Counted from the first letter of the stretch, positions 1-12,586 are shown. The stretch: DNA of 64,000 bases from Adiantum capillus-veneris (GCA_014529385.2 CM043956.1:86419721-86483720); one strand, 5' to 3'. Notes: generated by a model from the letters alone, not told the origin. Numbers and translations: made by a program.

Positions 1-1211
1 TTACAAAAATCACGCTCATTTTGAGTAAGAAATGTATTATGTCCAATATCGCTAAATTATTTCAATGAACAGGGGGACTTTGTATCTTAGTTCCAAACCT
101 AAGCATACAATACCAATTTGGCTCTAAGTGTATGCTTTGAAAATAGATTGACAGATATATGCAACTAATGTTGTGAGAATGAATTACAACCCACCCCTGT
201 ATGTGCATGCCCAAGTTTCAAAACAGGGCATTTTTCCATATGTGCTACCTCATATGCTGCCACAATTGCACCCTTGTACTCTTATCTTTGTACTAGACAA
301 TGCAATCTTAGGAGGCTTCTTGCTAAACACTAGGCACATGTGACATGGTGGAAGGCACGTGAAAGCTTGTCACGAGCTTGCCAAACTCCAACTAGGATTT
401 GTATCAAGTGTATCTCCTTATCCTTGCCATGGTCCCACTTTACAGCTCCCATAATATCCTTTAACATGTGGGCTCTACATCATCTGCAATATTTTTCATA
501 TGAGCACAAAGGCAAGGAACATGGCTATCAGGCATGAGTCGATGCACAAGGATATCTCACTTGTTAGACTGGGGGTCTTCCATCAAAACCACCCTATTTC
601 CTCCTTATTTCTTTATTACACTTACAAGATATATCATTGAATTGTGCTAGATATCTTGAAGCTTCTGTTGATAGGGTCAACTAATGCAGCCTGGAAATCT
701 TGATTTGTTAACTATGCACTAGACATGAAAATTCAAGATCTTTGTTTCTTTTTTTCTTGGAGTGCTTTGTTGGGTGATAGACGACTTAGTGTCATGGATA
801 TTGGGGCCTCTTGAGAGGTAATGATACTTCATCTTTACTCATAGGCATTCCAACCACCCTCTAGACATCGCATGTTGGGGGTTAAGGAAGCTCTCGCTAA
901 AAAATAATTCTGGTGTAGAACATGATGTGTCCTAAGGGTTGGGTGTGATGGAAAACTTGCACGTGTGTGGAGGAGACCATAGTTGTGGGGTTGGTTTAGA
1001 CCCACTCAGCCATATAAGTATGCTTGATGCTTTAGAATTTCAAGTTCATGCTGCATCTATGTGACTCAAGTACCAACATTGTTTGAGAGCTCAAATAGCA
1101 ACATTGTTTGAGACCTCAAATAGAAACATTGCGTGTGCGTGCGTGTGTGATTTCACCCATGTGCGAATTCTTTTTCTCACTCATGCCCATTGCATTTCTA
1201 GTTTTTGTTTT
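1..1211. other. Unassigned AT-rich sequence
   Basis: No convincing coding region on either strand; the longest open frames are under 70 codons and resemble nothing I know. The only local structure is a 25-bp direct repeat in two full units and a partial third (1074-1098, 1099-1123, 1124-1131). Confidence 0.5.
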
Positions 1212-1215
1212 TTAA

Positions 1216-2575
1216 CACTAGAATGGTAACAGGACACTTTTATGTCCTTGGACACTTTTATGTCCTTGGACACTTTTGTGTCCTGTTAAGTGACCATTTT
1301 GCTTGAATTATTTGAAGACTATGAAAATGAATTTCTAGGTGCTATATATCCACAAAGTTGCCTTATGAGCTGAAAAAAACTTAGCATTTTTTTTGGAGTA
1401 TCGATCTCACCATTAACCTTACTCTTGCACAACATTTTTGAACCTAAACTGTGAGAAAAAAACGGGTCCTGTTTTTGGCTTTTTTTCTATTTTTTGGCAA
1501 CTATACCACTCTAAACTTCATGTTTGTGAGGTTTATATGGCTAGAGGTTAGGCCTTCATAGTTCTCAACATGTTTTGATGCTTGTAGGGAGAGCTACGTG
1601 TTAAAATTGAAAGTTATGACCAATTTACAAGAATTGCATAATCTGTTTTTTGGCCAAAATTAGCACTTTTATGATTTTTTTGGTGGCTTTCTTGATATCC
1701 AAATTCAATTTTGATTGTGTAAGTGTAATGTATAACATAAAGCTAATCTTCCTTGAGTTTTGGGGGACCTAATATGCTATATAGCATAGTATATGATGAT
1801 GGTTGAGTTTTTTGATTGCTGAAGAAGAATACGATACATTTTAGAGTAGCAAGTATAACTTTCTCAATATTGCTAGTTTCTTAGGCCAATTGTGTTTATT
1901 TTGTAGGTAGTAACCATATCTAACCATAGACTTCAAACTTGGCTAGATATTGAGTAGTTTCTATGGGTTTCTATATGTCATAATGCTAAACCCGGTTTTT
2001 TCATGTTTGCTGTATTTAGCACTTTATCATTGCCCCCAAGGTTCCAATTGTAAGAGATCCATTATCCTTTTGACATGCTCCATGGATCCTTTTGAATCCA
2101 AAGGCCCAAAGGGAACTAAGAAAACATGTATATAGTATATGTATTGAGTGTGACTATAGAAACTTTGATGATAGGTCCGCAGAATGGAAAAAATGCAGCT
2201 TTTTTGTACCTATTTTTTTGCCCAAAAAGAAAATAGTGAGGTAAAAGCAACCATATGTTTTGGTCACCAACCCATTGAAGTTAATGGGGCATTTTATCTC
2301 AGGTCTTACAAAAATGCCTACTCTTATTTATATGCAATCAACCGTAAGAAATTGCTATTTTGGGCAAAATGCACTGGTCCATCAACTTTGGAGGCTTGTA
2401 GTGACCAAGGGATGAGAAAAATTACAAGTTTCTCATTTTTTCCATATGTAGTAGTTATTGAACTATAATCTTATGAAAGGGTTTTTCAAAATGAGTGGAT
2501 CTACTATGGTTTTGGAATTTTTTTCCAAAACCCTGAAAGGACACTTTTATGTCCTGTTAGGTTACCATTCTAGTG
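1216..2575. mobile_element. T1: non-autonomous TIR element flanked by TTAA
   Basis: The ends are inverted repeats beginning CACTAGAATGGTAAC, with TTAA directly outside both ends (1212-1215 and 2576-2579). Inside each end lies a small palindrome of the form AGGACA-n-TGTCCT; the left end has three tandem copies (1232-1285). A second copy, T2, lies at 37899-39158 with similar internal sequence along its length. No transposase frame is visible, so the element is probably mobilised in trans. CACTA-type elements make 3-bp target duplications, so the TTAA flank argues against that class despite the CACTA terminus. piggyBac and Sola3 elements use TTAA but are not known to me to end this way. Confidence 0.8.
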
Positions 2576-2579
2576 TTAA

Positions 2580-3717
2580 ACCTTGTCCAAAGTGTATGCA
2601 CAATGGATTTGTTTTCCCATATATTCTCTACCCATCATGTACTTTCCATCTCAAAAGGAAGGGCCCCATCCTACTAAGCTACTCTCTTTTGTTTCTTGCA
2701 AGGTGTCCTCCCCCTTCCTCTCTCGTCACTGCTTACCTGTTTTCTTGAGGCAATCCCCTCTCTCTCTCTCTCTCTCTCACTCACACACACACACACACAC
2801 ACACAAACACAAACACACACACACAAACACACACACACACTCTCACACACACACACACACACACTCAATGATCCTGAAAGTCTTAATGCTTTTCTCATGA
2901 CAAATTTTGCATGTGATACTTGTTTTTCTTTTGTACACCTAGATTGATTGCACTATTTAGTTTTAGTGTGAGTAAATTAGAATCTTTTAATCTAATAATT
3001 TCATCTAATAATTTCTTAAGGCCGATGGACTTGAAGACACATGTCACCATATCTGGACTTGGGGTAGAAAGATGCAAATCCTTACAAAACTATAGTAGAG
3101 AGAACATCGTCATTGGATTCTCCACCTTTTCTTGACGTAATTACTCTACTCCCTACAATGGTGTGTATGAACCAGCTAGAATCAATCAATCTCTGTGTGG
3201 TGTGTGTGTGTACAAATCGTGCAGAACACATGCAGTTGGCATAGGTAGCACGATTTGTGCCAGGACTGGAAAGGTTACGTGGACTCACGCCATCTTGGGT
3301 AGGAAGATGCTCTCTTTGGTTATTTCTGGGTGCAACCTAAAGTTGGCAATTAAATATTGTCATCTTTATCCTTTTGTCCACTTTCACTCTCTCCTCGTTC
3401 GTTAATACAGAGCAGACACCTACAAACAAGAGTTTAAGTAGCTCACATGAGGGCCTTGTAGCTCAAGGGACTCGACACTCCTTCTCTGCACTTCACATAC
3501 CCCAATGTTCTCTTCTCTTGCACAAACGCTTTGTGCACAATTGCACGCTAGCCCTGTCAAGAACCTTGGATTGGCCCTACCTTACCTTTCTCCTTGATCC
3601 CGTTATTCCTTTGGCAGCAACATTGAAGAGCAACCTTTGCTTGATGATGAGTAGAAAGATCACACATTGGTTATTGGATGATGCCCTTATCTTATTTGTA
3701 AAGAAGCAAATTGCACT

Positions 3718-3720
<3 letters not shown>
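2580..3720. other. Non-coding stretch around the microsatellite
   Basis: No gene seen. Bases 3037-3112 are a local copy of 3817-3895 (shared core ACTTGGGGTAG, then TGCAAATCCTTACAAAAC), showing that this dispersed repeat is present twice within 1 kb. Confidence 0.5.
2757..2864. repeat. Compound (TC)n/(CA)n microsatellite
   Basis: A (TC)n tract runs into interrupted (CA)n. Open frames across it encode only low-complexity Ser-Leu or Thr-His repeats. Confidence 0.95.
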
Positions 3721-3798
<78 letters not shown>

Positions 3799-3820
3799 AA
3801 GAGAAAGAGAGAAAGAGACG
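3721..3820. repeat. (GA)n microsatellite
   Basis: About 100 bp of nearly pure GA, ending in A-rich interruptions. Confidence 0.95.
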
Positions 3821-4370
3821 TGTCACCATATCCGGACTTGGGGTAGGAAGGTGCAAATCCTTACAAAACCATAGTAGAGAGAAAATCGCCACTGGTGTAG
3901 CTAGGAAAGATTGTAGAAGGGGAGGCGTAGATCCAATTACTCGAGTAGCTGGAAAATTGTGGACGATTTTAACTTACAAAGTCTCTCCAAAGTCTGCAGT
4001 ATTTATGTTCTTGTGTTTGTGTCTACACTAATTTTCCACTATGCAAATACATTGAGAGGGCTGTTTGAGGAAATTTAGGGATGTTGAACCATTTGAGGAG
4101 TGGAGGGTGCAAGCCAAACCTTGGTACGATGCAATGCACTTTGTAGCATTCCCTTGTGAAGATTTTTGTGCTGCTCATGTCTACCTCGACTACGACCTAT
4201 AACACATCTTCTCCATCTCCTCCTCCTCACATCCTTTTGGCCAGCCCCTCAGCTACCCCACTTCGGATCCCTTTGCCACTAGGACCACCACCCAATCATC
4301 CTCCACCACCTATTGCACACTATGGCTTACAAGAACTCTGTGTGTGTTGTGTGTGTGTGTGTGTGTGTGT

Positions 4371-4420
<50 letters not shown>
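3817..4420 (+). repeat. Dispersed repeat, inverted copy at 63.2-64.0 kb
   Basis: This stretch matches the reverse complement of 63232-64000 with scattered substitutions, including a Ser/Pro-rich frame on both sides (the STSTTTYNTSSPSPPP type). Both copies end in a (GT)n(GA)n tract. The 63-kb copy is interrupted by MITE M3; here the site is empty (CAATGCAC at about 4131-4138). I see no clear protein family, so the open frame is treated as part of the repeat. Confidence 0.65.
4338..4418. repeat. (GT)n(GA)n microsatellite
   Basis: GT repeats followed by GA repeats, at the edge of the dispersed repeat copy. Confidence 0.95.
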
Positions 4421-4421
<1 letters not shown>

Positions 4422-4559
4422 GGTGTCGGGGAATTTGTATTCGAAAGGTGAGCCAAGAAGGCACAGGGCCCCTAGCTGTGAGAGGTGCAAGGAAAAGAGT
4501 TGCAGCACACACAATTAATGGGAACAGAGTTTAAAATAGACAGTTTAGCTTAAACCAAA

Positions 4560-5500
4560 TAATCAATAGTATCCCTGCTTAATCAAATGTTAATGGAGGC
4601 GTTTATGCTCCTTACAATGTTTAACCTGTCTTAACCAGGTGCTTAACAAGACAACCAATAATGAACTGACTTGTACTGCCTTCTGCTTCTTCCCGCTATG
4701 GTTTAAGAACTTCGACTTCCAATGGCCTTAGGTGGTCTGATTTGGCTTAAGATTTATGGCTTAATTCCGGTTAAAGGGGATTAGGGATTTGGTTTAGAGC
4801 TTGTGATAATATGGGTTATAGATTTCTTAGGCTTAGAGAGCTTGTGATTATCCGGGCTAATGACATCCAAGATTAGGTTAGAGAGCTTAGGCTTCCGTTT
4901 AGAGAGCTTAACTTTGAAAGCTTTGGATTATCAAGGCTATTGATGGTCAAGCGGCTTCGATTAAGGAGATTAGAGATTATGGTCATCAAGGCTTAAGATG
5001 GCTAAGTGAAATCGAGAGCTTTGTCTTGGCTTAAGGAGATTAAATTAGGCTCAGCTAATGAAGCTTATGAAAGCTTAGCTTGGGTATGGAGCGTATGATC
5101 TTGAGGCTTTCTTCCCCGGGAGAGAAGGGGTTCAATGAAAAGAGGAGAAGAGCTTTTAGAGAGCCGCCTCCTTTTGTTTTTATAATAGCCCCCTTTGGGC
5201 TGCATGGGCTTTCCTCCTTCTATTTTCGGCCATCCCAATAGCGATATCTCTAATAGGAATGGCTCCTTGATGATGTGGTAGGCAGGTTTCCGAGCAGCTC
5301 CAAATGCTACGCAAGTAGCGTTGAATCACATCGCCTCTGGCTTCTAATGACTTTTCGCTTCATGGACCAAGTCATTCGAGGCGCGAGCTGGCCTGCGCGA
5401 GCGCTTTCTCTTCTCCACGTGCTTCCATTTGCTATTCTACTCGCCATCGCCTTTGTTTTCCTTTGTCTTTCACACCCCCTAAGTTAGAGCCACTTTAATT
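4560..5500. other. Degenerate GGCTTA/AGAGAGCTT-rich stretch
   Basis: Bases 4680-5090 repeat short words related to GGCTTAAG and TAGAGAGCTT many times without a fixed period. No coding region is seen. A TATTATAAAAAC sequence on the minus strand near 5180 could be a promoter of an old LTR, but no terminal repeats were found. Confidence 0.4.
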
Positions 5501-5639
5501 CTCAAGTGCGGCCATTGGCCATGCCCTTTAATTGAACGGCCCTTTTTCTTGGTTGCCTTTGGGCACCATTGAAGGGCATCACATTTGGCATAGCTATTGG
5601 CCAAGGGAATGCCTCACACGACTTCATTTTCCAACATCC

Positions 5640-5824
5640 CATGACTAGCAATATCACCTTGAATTCTGTTGCCCACTCTAGTGCATTGAATGCCACCATA
5701 GCTTTCAAGATGCAAGTATAAGTGGATGCATTCAGAGAGTTTTCCTCTCTTTGCATCTGCTCCAAATAGCCAGCTTCCTGGTCCTGCCTTGTTGGGTATA
5801 TCCCGCGATCATTGCATTCCAAGA
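5640..5824 (-). pseudogene. PPR gene fragment (broken)
   Basis: The minus strand encodes SWNAMIAGYTQQG, the start of a pentatricopeptide repeat. After a frame change it reads LEQMQREENSLNASTYTCI then LKAMVAFNALEW, the end of that repeat and the start of the next. PPR proteins bind organellar RNA in land plants and normally have ten or more repeats; here about one and a half remain, with one frameshift and no start codon. It is a pseudogene scrap, perhaps carried in by an element. Confidence 0.7.
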
Positions 5825-5829
5825 TCCAG

Positions 5830-6538
5830 TCAAGAGCCAAAAACTCCGAGATGGCACTCCAACCGAGTGGACCGGACTGGTGCGGAACTGGCCAACCGGT
5901 AAATCTCTAACGATCAATAACTTGGCAACCGTAAATCCGATCACCGATCTAAAAAGACTGACGCGCTCCACAAAGTGATCACTTGAGGCCCGTGCATTCA
6001 TTTCAATTCTTTCACCTTAGCTGCAGTTGCCCAATCTTGTACGGATCTGCTACTATCTCAACTTAAAACTGTCATAACTTCTTATCCGTAGCTCTAATTG
6101 ACGAGCCGTAAAGACAGGCCTATAGAGCACTTTGAGTACTTGAAATTTGATTAATAAAATCCCAGCTATGACCACTTCAAGCATACTCACTATTTGGCAT
6201 TACCAAGACATCTTTTGGCCCTTAGAGCCGCATCTGGCACACTTTTAGCTTAAGGTTGGCTTGTTAGAAAGCCTCTATTATTGCTGAATAATCACGTAGG
6301 ATTCAAATAAGCCTGATTGGAATCCCTTTTCTCTTTTTCTTGTCATGGAAGCGAAGCGGCACGAATCCACTCCCTCGGAACCTACACAGTCTGCGGTCTG
6401 GGCCAACCGGTCTTCAAGCTACATCTACTATAAATACCTTAAGTTACTTGTCATCAAGCTCACATAGTTGGTAAAGACATGTAAAAAAAAAGAAGGTTTA
6501 AATCATAACATCAATAGTCTAGCTCAATTACCTGGTAG
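5830..6538. other. Unassigned intergenic sequence
   Basis: No supported gene, RNA or repeat between the PPR fragment and solo LTR L1. Confidence 0.4.
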
Positions 6539-8351
6539 CTGTTGATAGCCGTTTTTCGGCTATTCAAAATTGTCATAGTGAGCTACCTCACCCTACCAAA
6601 TTCACCCAAACACTATGACTATCCCTACCATTTCACTGTATATAGGCGTGTGTGAGTTAGGATACTTTTCCCATATTTTCTTAAAAACCCTCAATTAGCT
6701 AGTCACTAGGATAGTTGAGCCAAAAAAATAAAAATTAATTAATTTTATGGCCTCTTTGTGTGTAAATATTTCATTATATATATGGCCTAAATATAGGGAT
6801 TTTTATAATTATTTTGATATTTTATTTAAATATTTATACCTAGGTGTGTGTTTTATTAAACTTACGTATGCCTTCTTTCATCCTCTTGCACCATAAGTGT
6901 ATTTTTTGCCAATGTGTACATACTCTAACCTCATATTTTTCTTTTATACAAATCACCCCCACATTTTCACCCTCACCCTCGTGAAAACAAAAAAATTGAT
7001 TTCTACTTTCTTAGTCATGTTTATTATATTATTTTCATTTACTTGCATACCTTTTCCTCTTTCACCCAAAATAATACAAAGAGGGACCATATCATATGAT
7101 TCCAATATCTTTCCATATCCATAATTCCTCCATATTTATTTATTTATTTATTTATTTTTTACTCAATATTCTAACACCATGTGCTCATTGAGCTAAAATC
7201 CATGAATAGTCCATACAATAGTCCCACCATGTATATATTGCTTTATTCACCAATAATCCTCCTCTATGTATGTGTAAAGGACAACTTGGATGCTTTGTAT
7301 TAATTATGAAATGACAAAGGAGGGGCTCACTCTTGGATGCATTGTACAAATTCAACAAAGAAGGGGGCCACTAAAAGACTTTTGCAGGTATAAAAAACAG
7401 GCCTTTTGGTGAGATTTTTGGCGCCCATCTTCACTCCGAATTTGGAGCGGTGGTTAAAAGAGAAAATGTGGAACAAAAGCTGAATAATCAATTCAAAAAT
7501 TTTGGTGATTTTTGGAGCAACCACCGATGAGCTATGATTTTTTGAGTGGACCCCAGTCTGCCCACTTTTCTCACAAAGCAACCCATAGTCTTCTCTCACC
7601 TCCTTTCCCACTTCCACACACATACACTCATTCCTATCCATCCCTCACTCAAACCTGCAACTTTCATGGCTTACTTCATCTTCTTCACCATTTCCATCTC
7701 TCCTTACTCCATAGCTCAAAAGATTATCATCTCTACACACATATAGCTCAATTTCTCTCTCTAGAATCAAATTCATATTACCATAACCTCTTCATCCTTT
7801 CATAAAAAAAGAAAAAATCAGCAAATAACCAAGCTCAAGCCGTGAAAAAGGAGGAGTTTGATCATGGGGAATTCAACTTCCCCATGGTCACAAGAACTGC
7901 ACCGACAAAGTTCTACAACCGCTTCATTCACTGGAGGAGAAGGTGAAAAATTTCATTTACATCTTGTGGTTTCCACCAAATTGTGTATATTCTCATCCTT
8001 CTTTTACTTTTTATCATTGTATAAATTATATAATGCACCTTGAGTGCATATGCCATGTAATTTTACCGCATCCTACTAACTTCAAACTACTAACACTAAC
8101 TTCTAACCCTTTTTTTGTAAATTGCACCCACTCTACTCTACCGTGGAGTAGGCAACCTCACACAGAAAATCACTCACCTCTCTAGAATCTTCTCTATTCC
8201 ACCTCAATAATTCTCTCCTCTTGAGCCCACATCCATGTGACTCAAGAGATAAGAGAGCCCCACTCTCATAAGAACATATAAAAAATTTCATAAACATGGT
8301 TTTCTATGAAAATGTTGATTAGGTATAATCCTAATTAGGGCTCTCCTCACC

Positions 8352-8359
8352 TATAAATA
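8352..8359 (+). promoter_or_regulatory. TATA box of solo LTR L1
   Basis: TATAAATA followed by GAGCCC, the same context as in both R7 LTRs. The transcription start would be about 30 nt downstream. Confidence 0.65.
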
Positions 8360-8916
8360 GAGCCCTTCTCCCTTTGTAAATTTAAGGATCCCTACACTAT
8401 TGCTCACTACTTTGAGCGTTCCATTCACCATCTTAGTTTTAGGGAGTGAGAGTGAGCTCTCTATGCACCATTACATGTGGTGTATAGGAAAGATTCTTTG
8501 AGCTAGTTGTAACATTGCAAGGGAGTGAGTGAATCATAACTTCCAATCAAATTTGTAGCTACTCTTGTGGATCAATTTAATCAATAAGTTGGGTGCAAAT
8601 CGCGGGTCAAAACTCTCTTGAGTCTCTCCAATTCACGCTTGGCAACCTCATCTCGTTTGGTTTAAGGTGACGCGTTTTCATTTTGAGATTCTTTTGTAGT
8701 ATCTGCTTGTATGTGACTCAAGAGCTCTTGTGTTTGTTTTCGTTGCTTGGGAAAACATTATAAGAGGGTTGTATGGTGAGAGGTCTCCCATAACCCTAAG
8801 ATAATGTGTAGATTGCAACATCATCAGACTTAATCATGTCTCTTGACTCTCCTCCAAGCTGTTCATACGTCAATCATTAAAATTGAAGCTAAATTCTTGC
8901 ACAAAGATCTCTCTTT

Positions 8917-8952
<36 letters not shown>

Positions 8953-9036
8953 GTGTGTGTATTTGTTGCATTTAAATTAGTGATAGTGTACCCTTCCTTC
9001 TCGCTTGTATTGCTAAGGGATTATCCTCTTTTGCGT

Positions 9037-9067
9037 CCTAGTTCGCTCTCTAACTAGGTGGTGCCCC
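9037..9067 (+). promoter_or_regulatory. LTR stem-loop plus PBS-like TGGTGCCCC (L1)
   Basis: CCTAGTT pairs with AACTAGG across an 8-nt loop, followed at once by TGGTGCCCC, 133 nt before the LTR end. Counterparts lie at about 50605, 58305, 27293 (minus), 31602 and 13966 (minus). Confidence 0.7.
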
Positions 9068-9204
9068 TATCTTGTTTGGGTTTGGCTGTGGGTTGGTTGT
9101 TGTGTTGTACTTGTGGTTGCCCAGCCCCAATTGAGCAGCACGAGAGCCTTGAGGGGTGTTTAGAGGTTGCCTCTGTTGTTGCCCGCCCCGGACTGCCTCA
9201 CTGT

Positions 9205-9790
9205 CTCATCACAAATCTTTGAACCGTAGTGGTTGTATCTCCAAAGTATTCAATTATAAAAAAATTGTTTAGTGAACCCCGCCAAACTCAAGTGCTCCAG
9301 TTACTTATGCACATGTCTTGACCATCAAGCTTGCTTTAGGAAACCCTAGCAAGCTCAAGTATACCTTACTCTGTCTGCACACGGAATGGCCGTTAAGTCC
9401 TTTACTTCAAGTTCTGGTAGCAGAACCATCTCAAAAGATGTGAAGATACTATAACAATTGTCCAAAGATGTCAACTGGAAGCTAGCCATATAAGCTTATT
9501 GATCATATAACCAAAAACACTTCTGTCACAAATCTACTGCCAAGTAACCTGGTACATGAAAATAAATGATATCCTTAAATTTGCAAGTTGTTCTTCAATA
9601 GCTCCCAGGATCAAATGGGATAATAAGAAATTGCCCCAATAGTGGCGCAACATAATATCCACATGAGTATACATATCATGTATCGATCAACTTCCAGCAT
9701 TTCTGCTCCAAATATGCTATTCCTGGATCTAGCAGAAAGAAACCACAATGTATATCCAGCAATACCCATCCATAATGAACCTTCTTTTGA
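9205..9790. other. Unassigned stretch between L1 and R1
   Basis: The truncated R1 polymerase stops near 9.8 kb. I could not follow RNase H or integrase further left on the minus strand. Confidence 0.4.
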
Positions 9791-9811
9791 AGATCTTTCG
9801 AATCTCCTGGA

Positions 9812-11284
9812 TCAAATACCATTGCTCTCACCTATGTGGCACTTGTCTTTATTCAATTGCCCACCCAATTGGGCCAGACGGGTGAAACCTTCATCAACCT
9901 TGGACAGATTTACTTCCCTAGATCTGTAAATGCAAAAATCATCAATGAAGACTCGTATGGACTTACCAAAGTAAGGTTGAAACACCAAGTTTATAAACCT
10001 CTGGAAAGTAGTTGGGGCATTAGTTAAACCAAAAGGCATAACTCTATAAGCAAAACACCCCCATGGTGTTATGAAGGTAGTCTTTCTTTGGTCTTCATCT
10101 GCAATTCTGATTTGGAAGTAGCCTGAGTACCCATCACACACTGTGTACCTTTCATGACCAGCCACTTCATTTAGTATTTCATCTTGAAAAGGCAAAGGAA
10201 AATGGTCCCTTTTTGTGGCTGAGTTTAGAGGCTTGTAATCCACACATACCCTCCACTTCCCATTTTTCTTTGGTGCTACCACAACTGGAGACACCCACTC
10301 AGAATCTTCCACTGGGTAGATAAATCCTGCCTTGAGTAATCTTTTTACTTCTTTTAAGAGTGCATCTTGTTGCACTAGCCCTAATCTCCTTAGCCTTTGC
10401 ACCACTGGTTTGGCACCTTCCTTTAATTGGATATGGTGTTGGGTTACCGTCACTCCTTTAATGTGCTCGTAATCAGTTATAAAGAGGCCAGCATGCTTCT
10501 TTAGTACCTGCAAATAGGGTTCTCTCTCTTCTTCTAGTAGGTCCTTAGCTAGCATCTCCTCTAAGCCTGTGGCTTCTTCCTTGTTTAGAGAGTCTTGACC
10601 TCCTTCTCCTTCTGGGTTTCGCAGTATTATACCCATGACTTCCAAAGAGCTAGCATCCTCCTTAGATGACTCATCCTCAGATGAAGAGCAACTGCTTGTG
10701 CTCCATTCATCCATAGAAGTCTCCATCTCTAGGTCTTGTTGTCTACCCTGCTTCATGTCATACACAATTTTTTGTTGCTTGCCACCTACCTTATGATTTG
10801 GTCGCAACTCAAGGGAACCTATCTCCCAATCTTGCCTAGCTTTCATAGCCATAAGCCAAGGTCTTCCAAGGATTAGCGGATAGCCCTCCCCCTTAGTTGG
10901 GATCACATAAGCATCAATTGAGATTGCCACACCAAAAGCTGAAACCTTCACTCCATTATCCTTTCCCACACAAGCCACCCTTACATTATTTGCCATCTTA
11001 GCTTGTAAGGAAGTTTGCTCGTTTACTTCCAAACCCAACCTGTGCATTAATTTCTCTGTCATAACACAAATCTCGGCTCCACCATCTACGTACACATTGG
11101 AGACTCGCTGACTCTTAATCTCTGCATCAATGACTGGCACGATATCCTTCATGCCTCTTGCACTAATAGACCCAACTGACTTTGCCTTAGCCCTCCTAGT
11201 GCTGACCATCTTAGACCAGGTTCTACGCATCTCTAGGGAAAGGTGGAGGAGTTGCTGCCATGAAATTGGTCCTTGCTTACTCAC
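9812..11284 (-). pseudogene. R1 protease-reverse transcriptase
   Basis: A 490-codon open frame on the minus strand. The retropepsin site is YVDGGAEICVMTE (Asp near residue 67 of the frame), with ILGRPWLM downstream. RT starts around SEWVSPVVVAPKKNGKWR, continues through DGYSGYFQI and MPFGLTNAPTTFQRF, and has the catalytic box FIDDF at about residues 446-450. The frame breaks after KDKCHIGE, where R7 continues into the RT connection, and a deletion seems to have removed that part. The upstream frame boundary is not a real start: pol would be made as a fusion or by frameshift after gag. Products would be the protease and polymerase copying element RNA. Confidence 0.85.
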
Positions 11285-11442
11285 ATCTGCTACCAGGTCG
11301 TAAGGTATGGATCCTACCCCAAGTGAAAGTCTTCTACTCCTATGTGCCTCCTTGACCTACTCTTCCTTTTCTTGTCTCCTATCACTTGGGAGGAACCCTC
11401 ATTCCCTTTATCTGGCTCTGAAGCTTCCATTTCATCAGTTCT

Positions 11443-12495
11443 TTATCTCCTAACTCTCTTTATTGGCATGGCAACAGCTTCCTCCATTTTTTCTTTCCCT
11501 TTATCCTTACCATTGTCAAGACTTACGACAGAGACAGCCCTGTCCTCCCCTCCCGATGGTAGTGGAGGGATCTCTGCTGGTGCTTGTGGTGGTGGAGGAG
11601 GGGGTCTCAATATTTGTATTGGTGGAGCCACGTGTGCATTTTGTCCATTTAGTGGCCTAGCTCGAGGAGGAGTGACTTGCTGGCGAGGAGGCCGTCTTTG
11701 ATTACCATTTCCTTGATGGGGGCAATAATACATGCCGTGACCTACCTCTCCACAATTGTAGCAAATGTACTCACATGCTTGCCTTTGTCCTTCTTGTCTA
11801 TTTCATTCATTTCCTAGCTGGGGAGCCCTTACACCTTGAACCAGATTGATGGACAGGCTCTCTAGTTGTTTAGTAATTTGTTGAAGTAATTCTTGTTGAG
11901 AGGACTCTTGGTCTGTTGCTCCTGTCCCTGCTACTACCCTTGCCGTAGGTTGAGCTAGCGGTGGAGGCTCCATTCCCCCTTGTAGTTGAGCTTGGAATTT
12001 TAACTTCCTATCCTTCTCCCTTGCATAAGTCATAGCTTTATCAAAGGTATCTGGGAATTTACCTTTTACCTTTTCTCGAAGGATGGGGTAAAGCCCTGCC
12101 AGGAAACAGTCCTTCTTTAGGCATTCTGGCGCCCTTTCTCCTTCACCTAGTGATGCACACCATTTCTCCCACAGGTTGGAAAACTTTCCTTCATAGCTTC
12201 TATAGTCATTGGGTGATGTTTGGCGTAGCTCTAAGAGTTGTCTCCATATCTCCTCTAGAGGCTCATGGCGGTGAAATTCTTCGATGAAGGCCATCTTTAA
12301 GGACTCCCAGTCTCTTCTTTCTTCAGGTGCCAAAGTTTGATACCATAATTTTGCACCTTCCCTCAAGACCAAAGGAAAGTCCCTTAACTTAGTAGCTTCA
12401 TCATCCCTTCCTGATACCAGAAAGGCCATTTCCAAATTATCCAAAAAGTCTGGAGCAGCCTCCCCAGGCTTACCATAAAAATTAGGGAAGGCCAT
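11443..12495 (-). pseudogene. R1 gag with CCHC zinc knuckle
   Basis: The ATG at 12495 opens MAFPNFYGKPGE, like the R2 gag start MAFSYPEFHG. The retrotransposon gag core includes FPLVLREGAKLWYQTL and RRDWESLKMAFIEEF. The first frame ends near 11803. In another frame the zinc knuckle CYNCGEVGHGMYYC (11722-11763) follows, then a Pro/Arg-rich tail to 11443. Gag forms the particle and the knuckle binds RNA. At least one frameshift separates core and knuckle. Confidence 0.82.
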
Positions 12496-12586
12496 AAGTG
12501 AGAGAGTAAACAATTACACACACAGCTCCAATTTATTTTAAAATAGAGTATGGTAATTACAATTTGGAGCTTTAGCACATTTTAGC

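Larger units (their letters stand above)
6543..9200 (+). mobile_element. L1: solo LTR related to the R7 LTR
   Basis: The sequence starts TGATAGCCGTTTTTCGGCT and ends GACTGCCTCA, like the R7 LTRs at 48182-50770 and 55900-58470. It is flanked by the 4-bp duplication CTGT (6539-6542, 9201-9204). No internal region in this orientation follows, so it is a solo LTR left by LTR-LTR recombination. It holds a TATA box, a (TG)n tract near 8920-8950, a (TTTA)n tract near 7135, and the conserved stem-loop plus TGGTGCCCC near its 3' end. Confidence 0.88.

Noticed and set aside
1216-2575. Assigning T1/T2 to the CACTA superfamily because they end in CACTA
   Set aside because: The empty site shows a TTAA (or TA) duplication, not 3 bp, and no CACTA transposase is present.
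3711-3900. Open frames of Arg-Glu or Ser-Leu repeats across GA/CT tracts (also 4313-4518, 62536-62742, 62985-63428)
   Set aside because: They are translations of microsatellites with no conserved flanking domain.
11342-11701. Plus-strand open frame of 119 codons
   Set aside because: It is the antisense of the Pro-rich R1 gag tail; composition mirrors the real frame.
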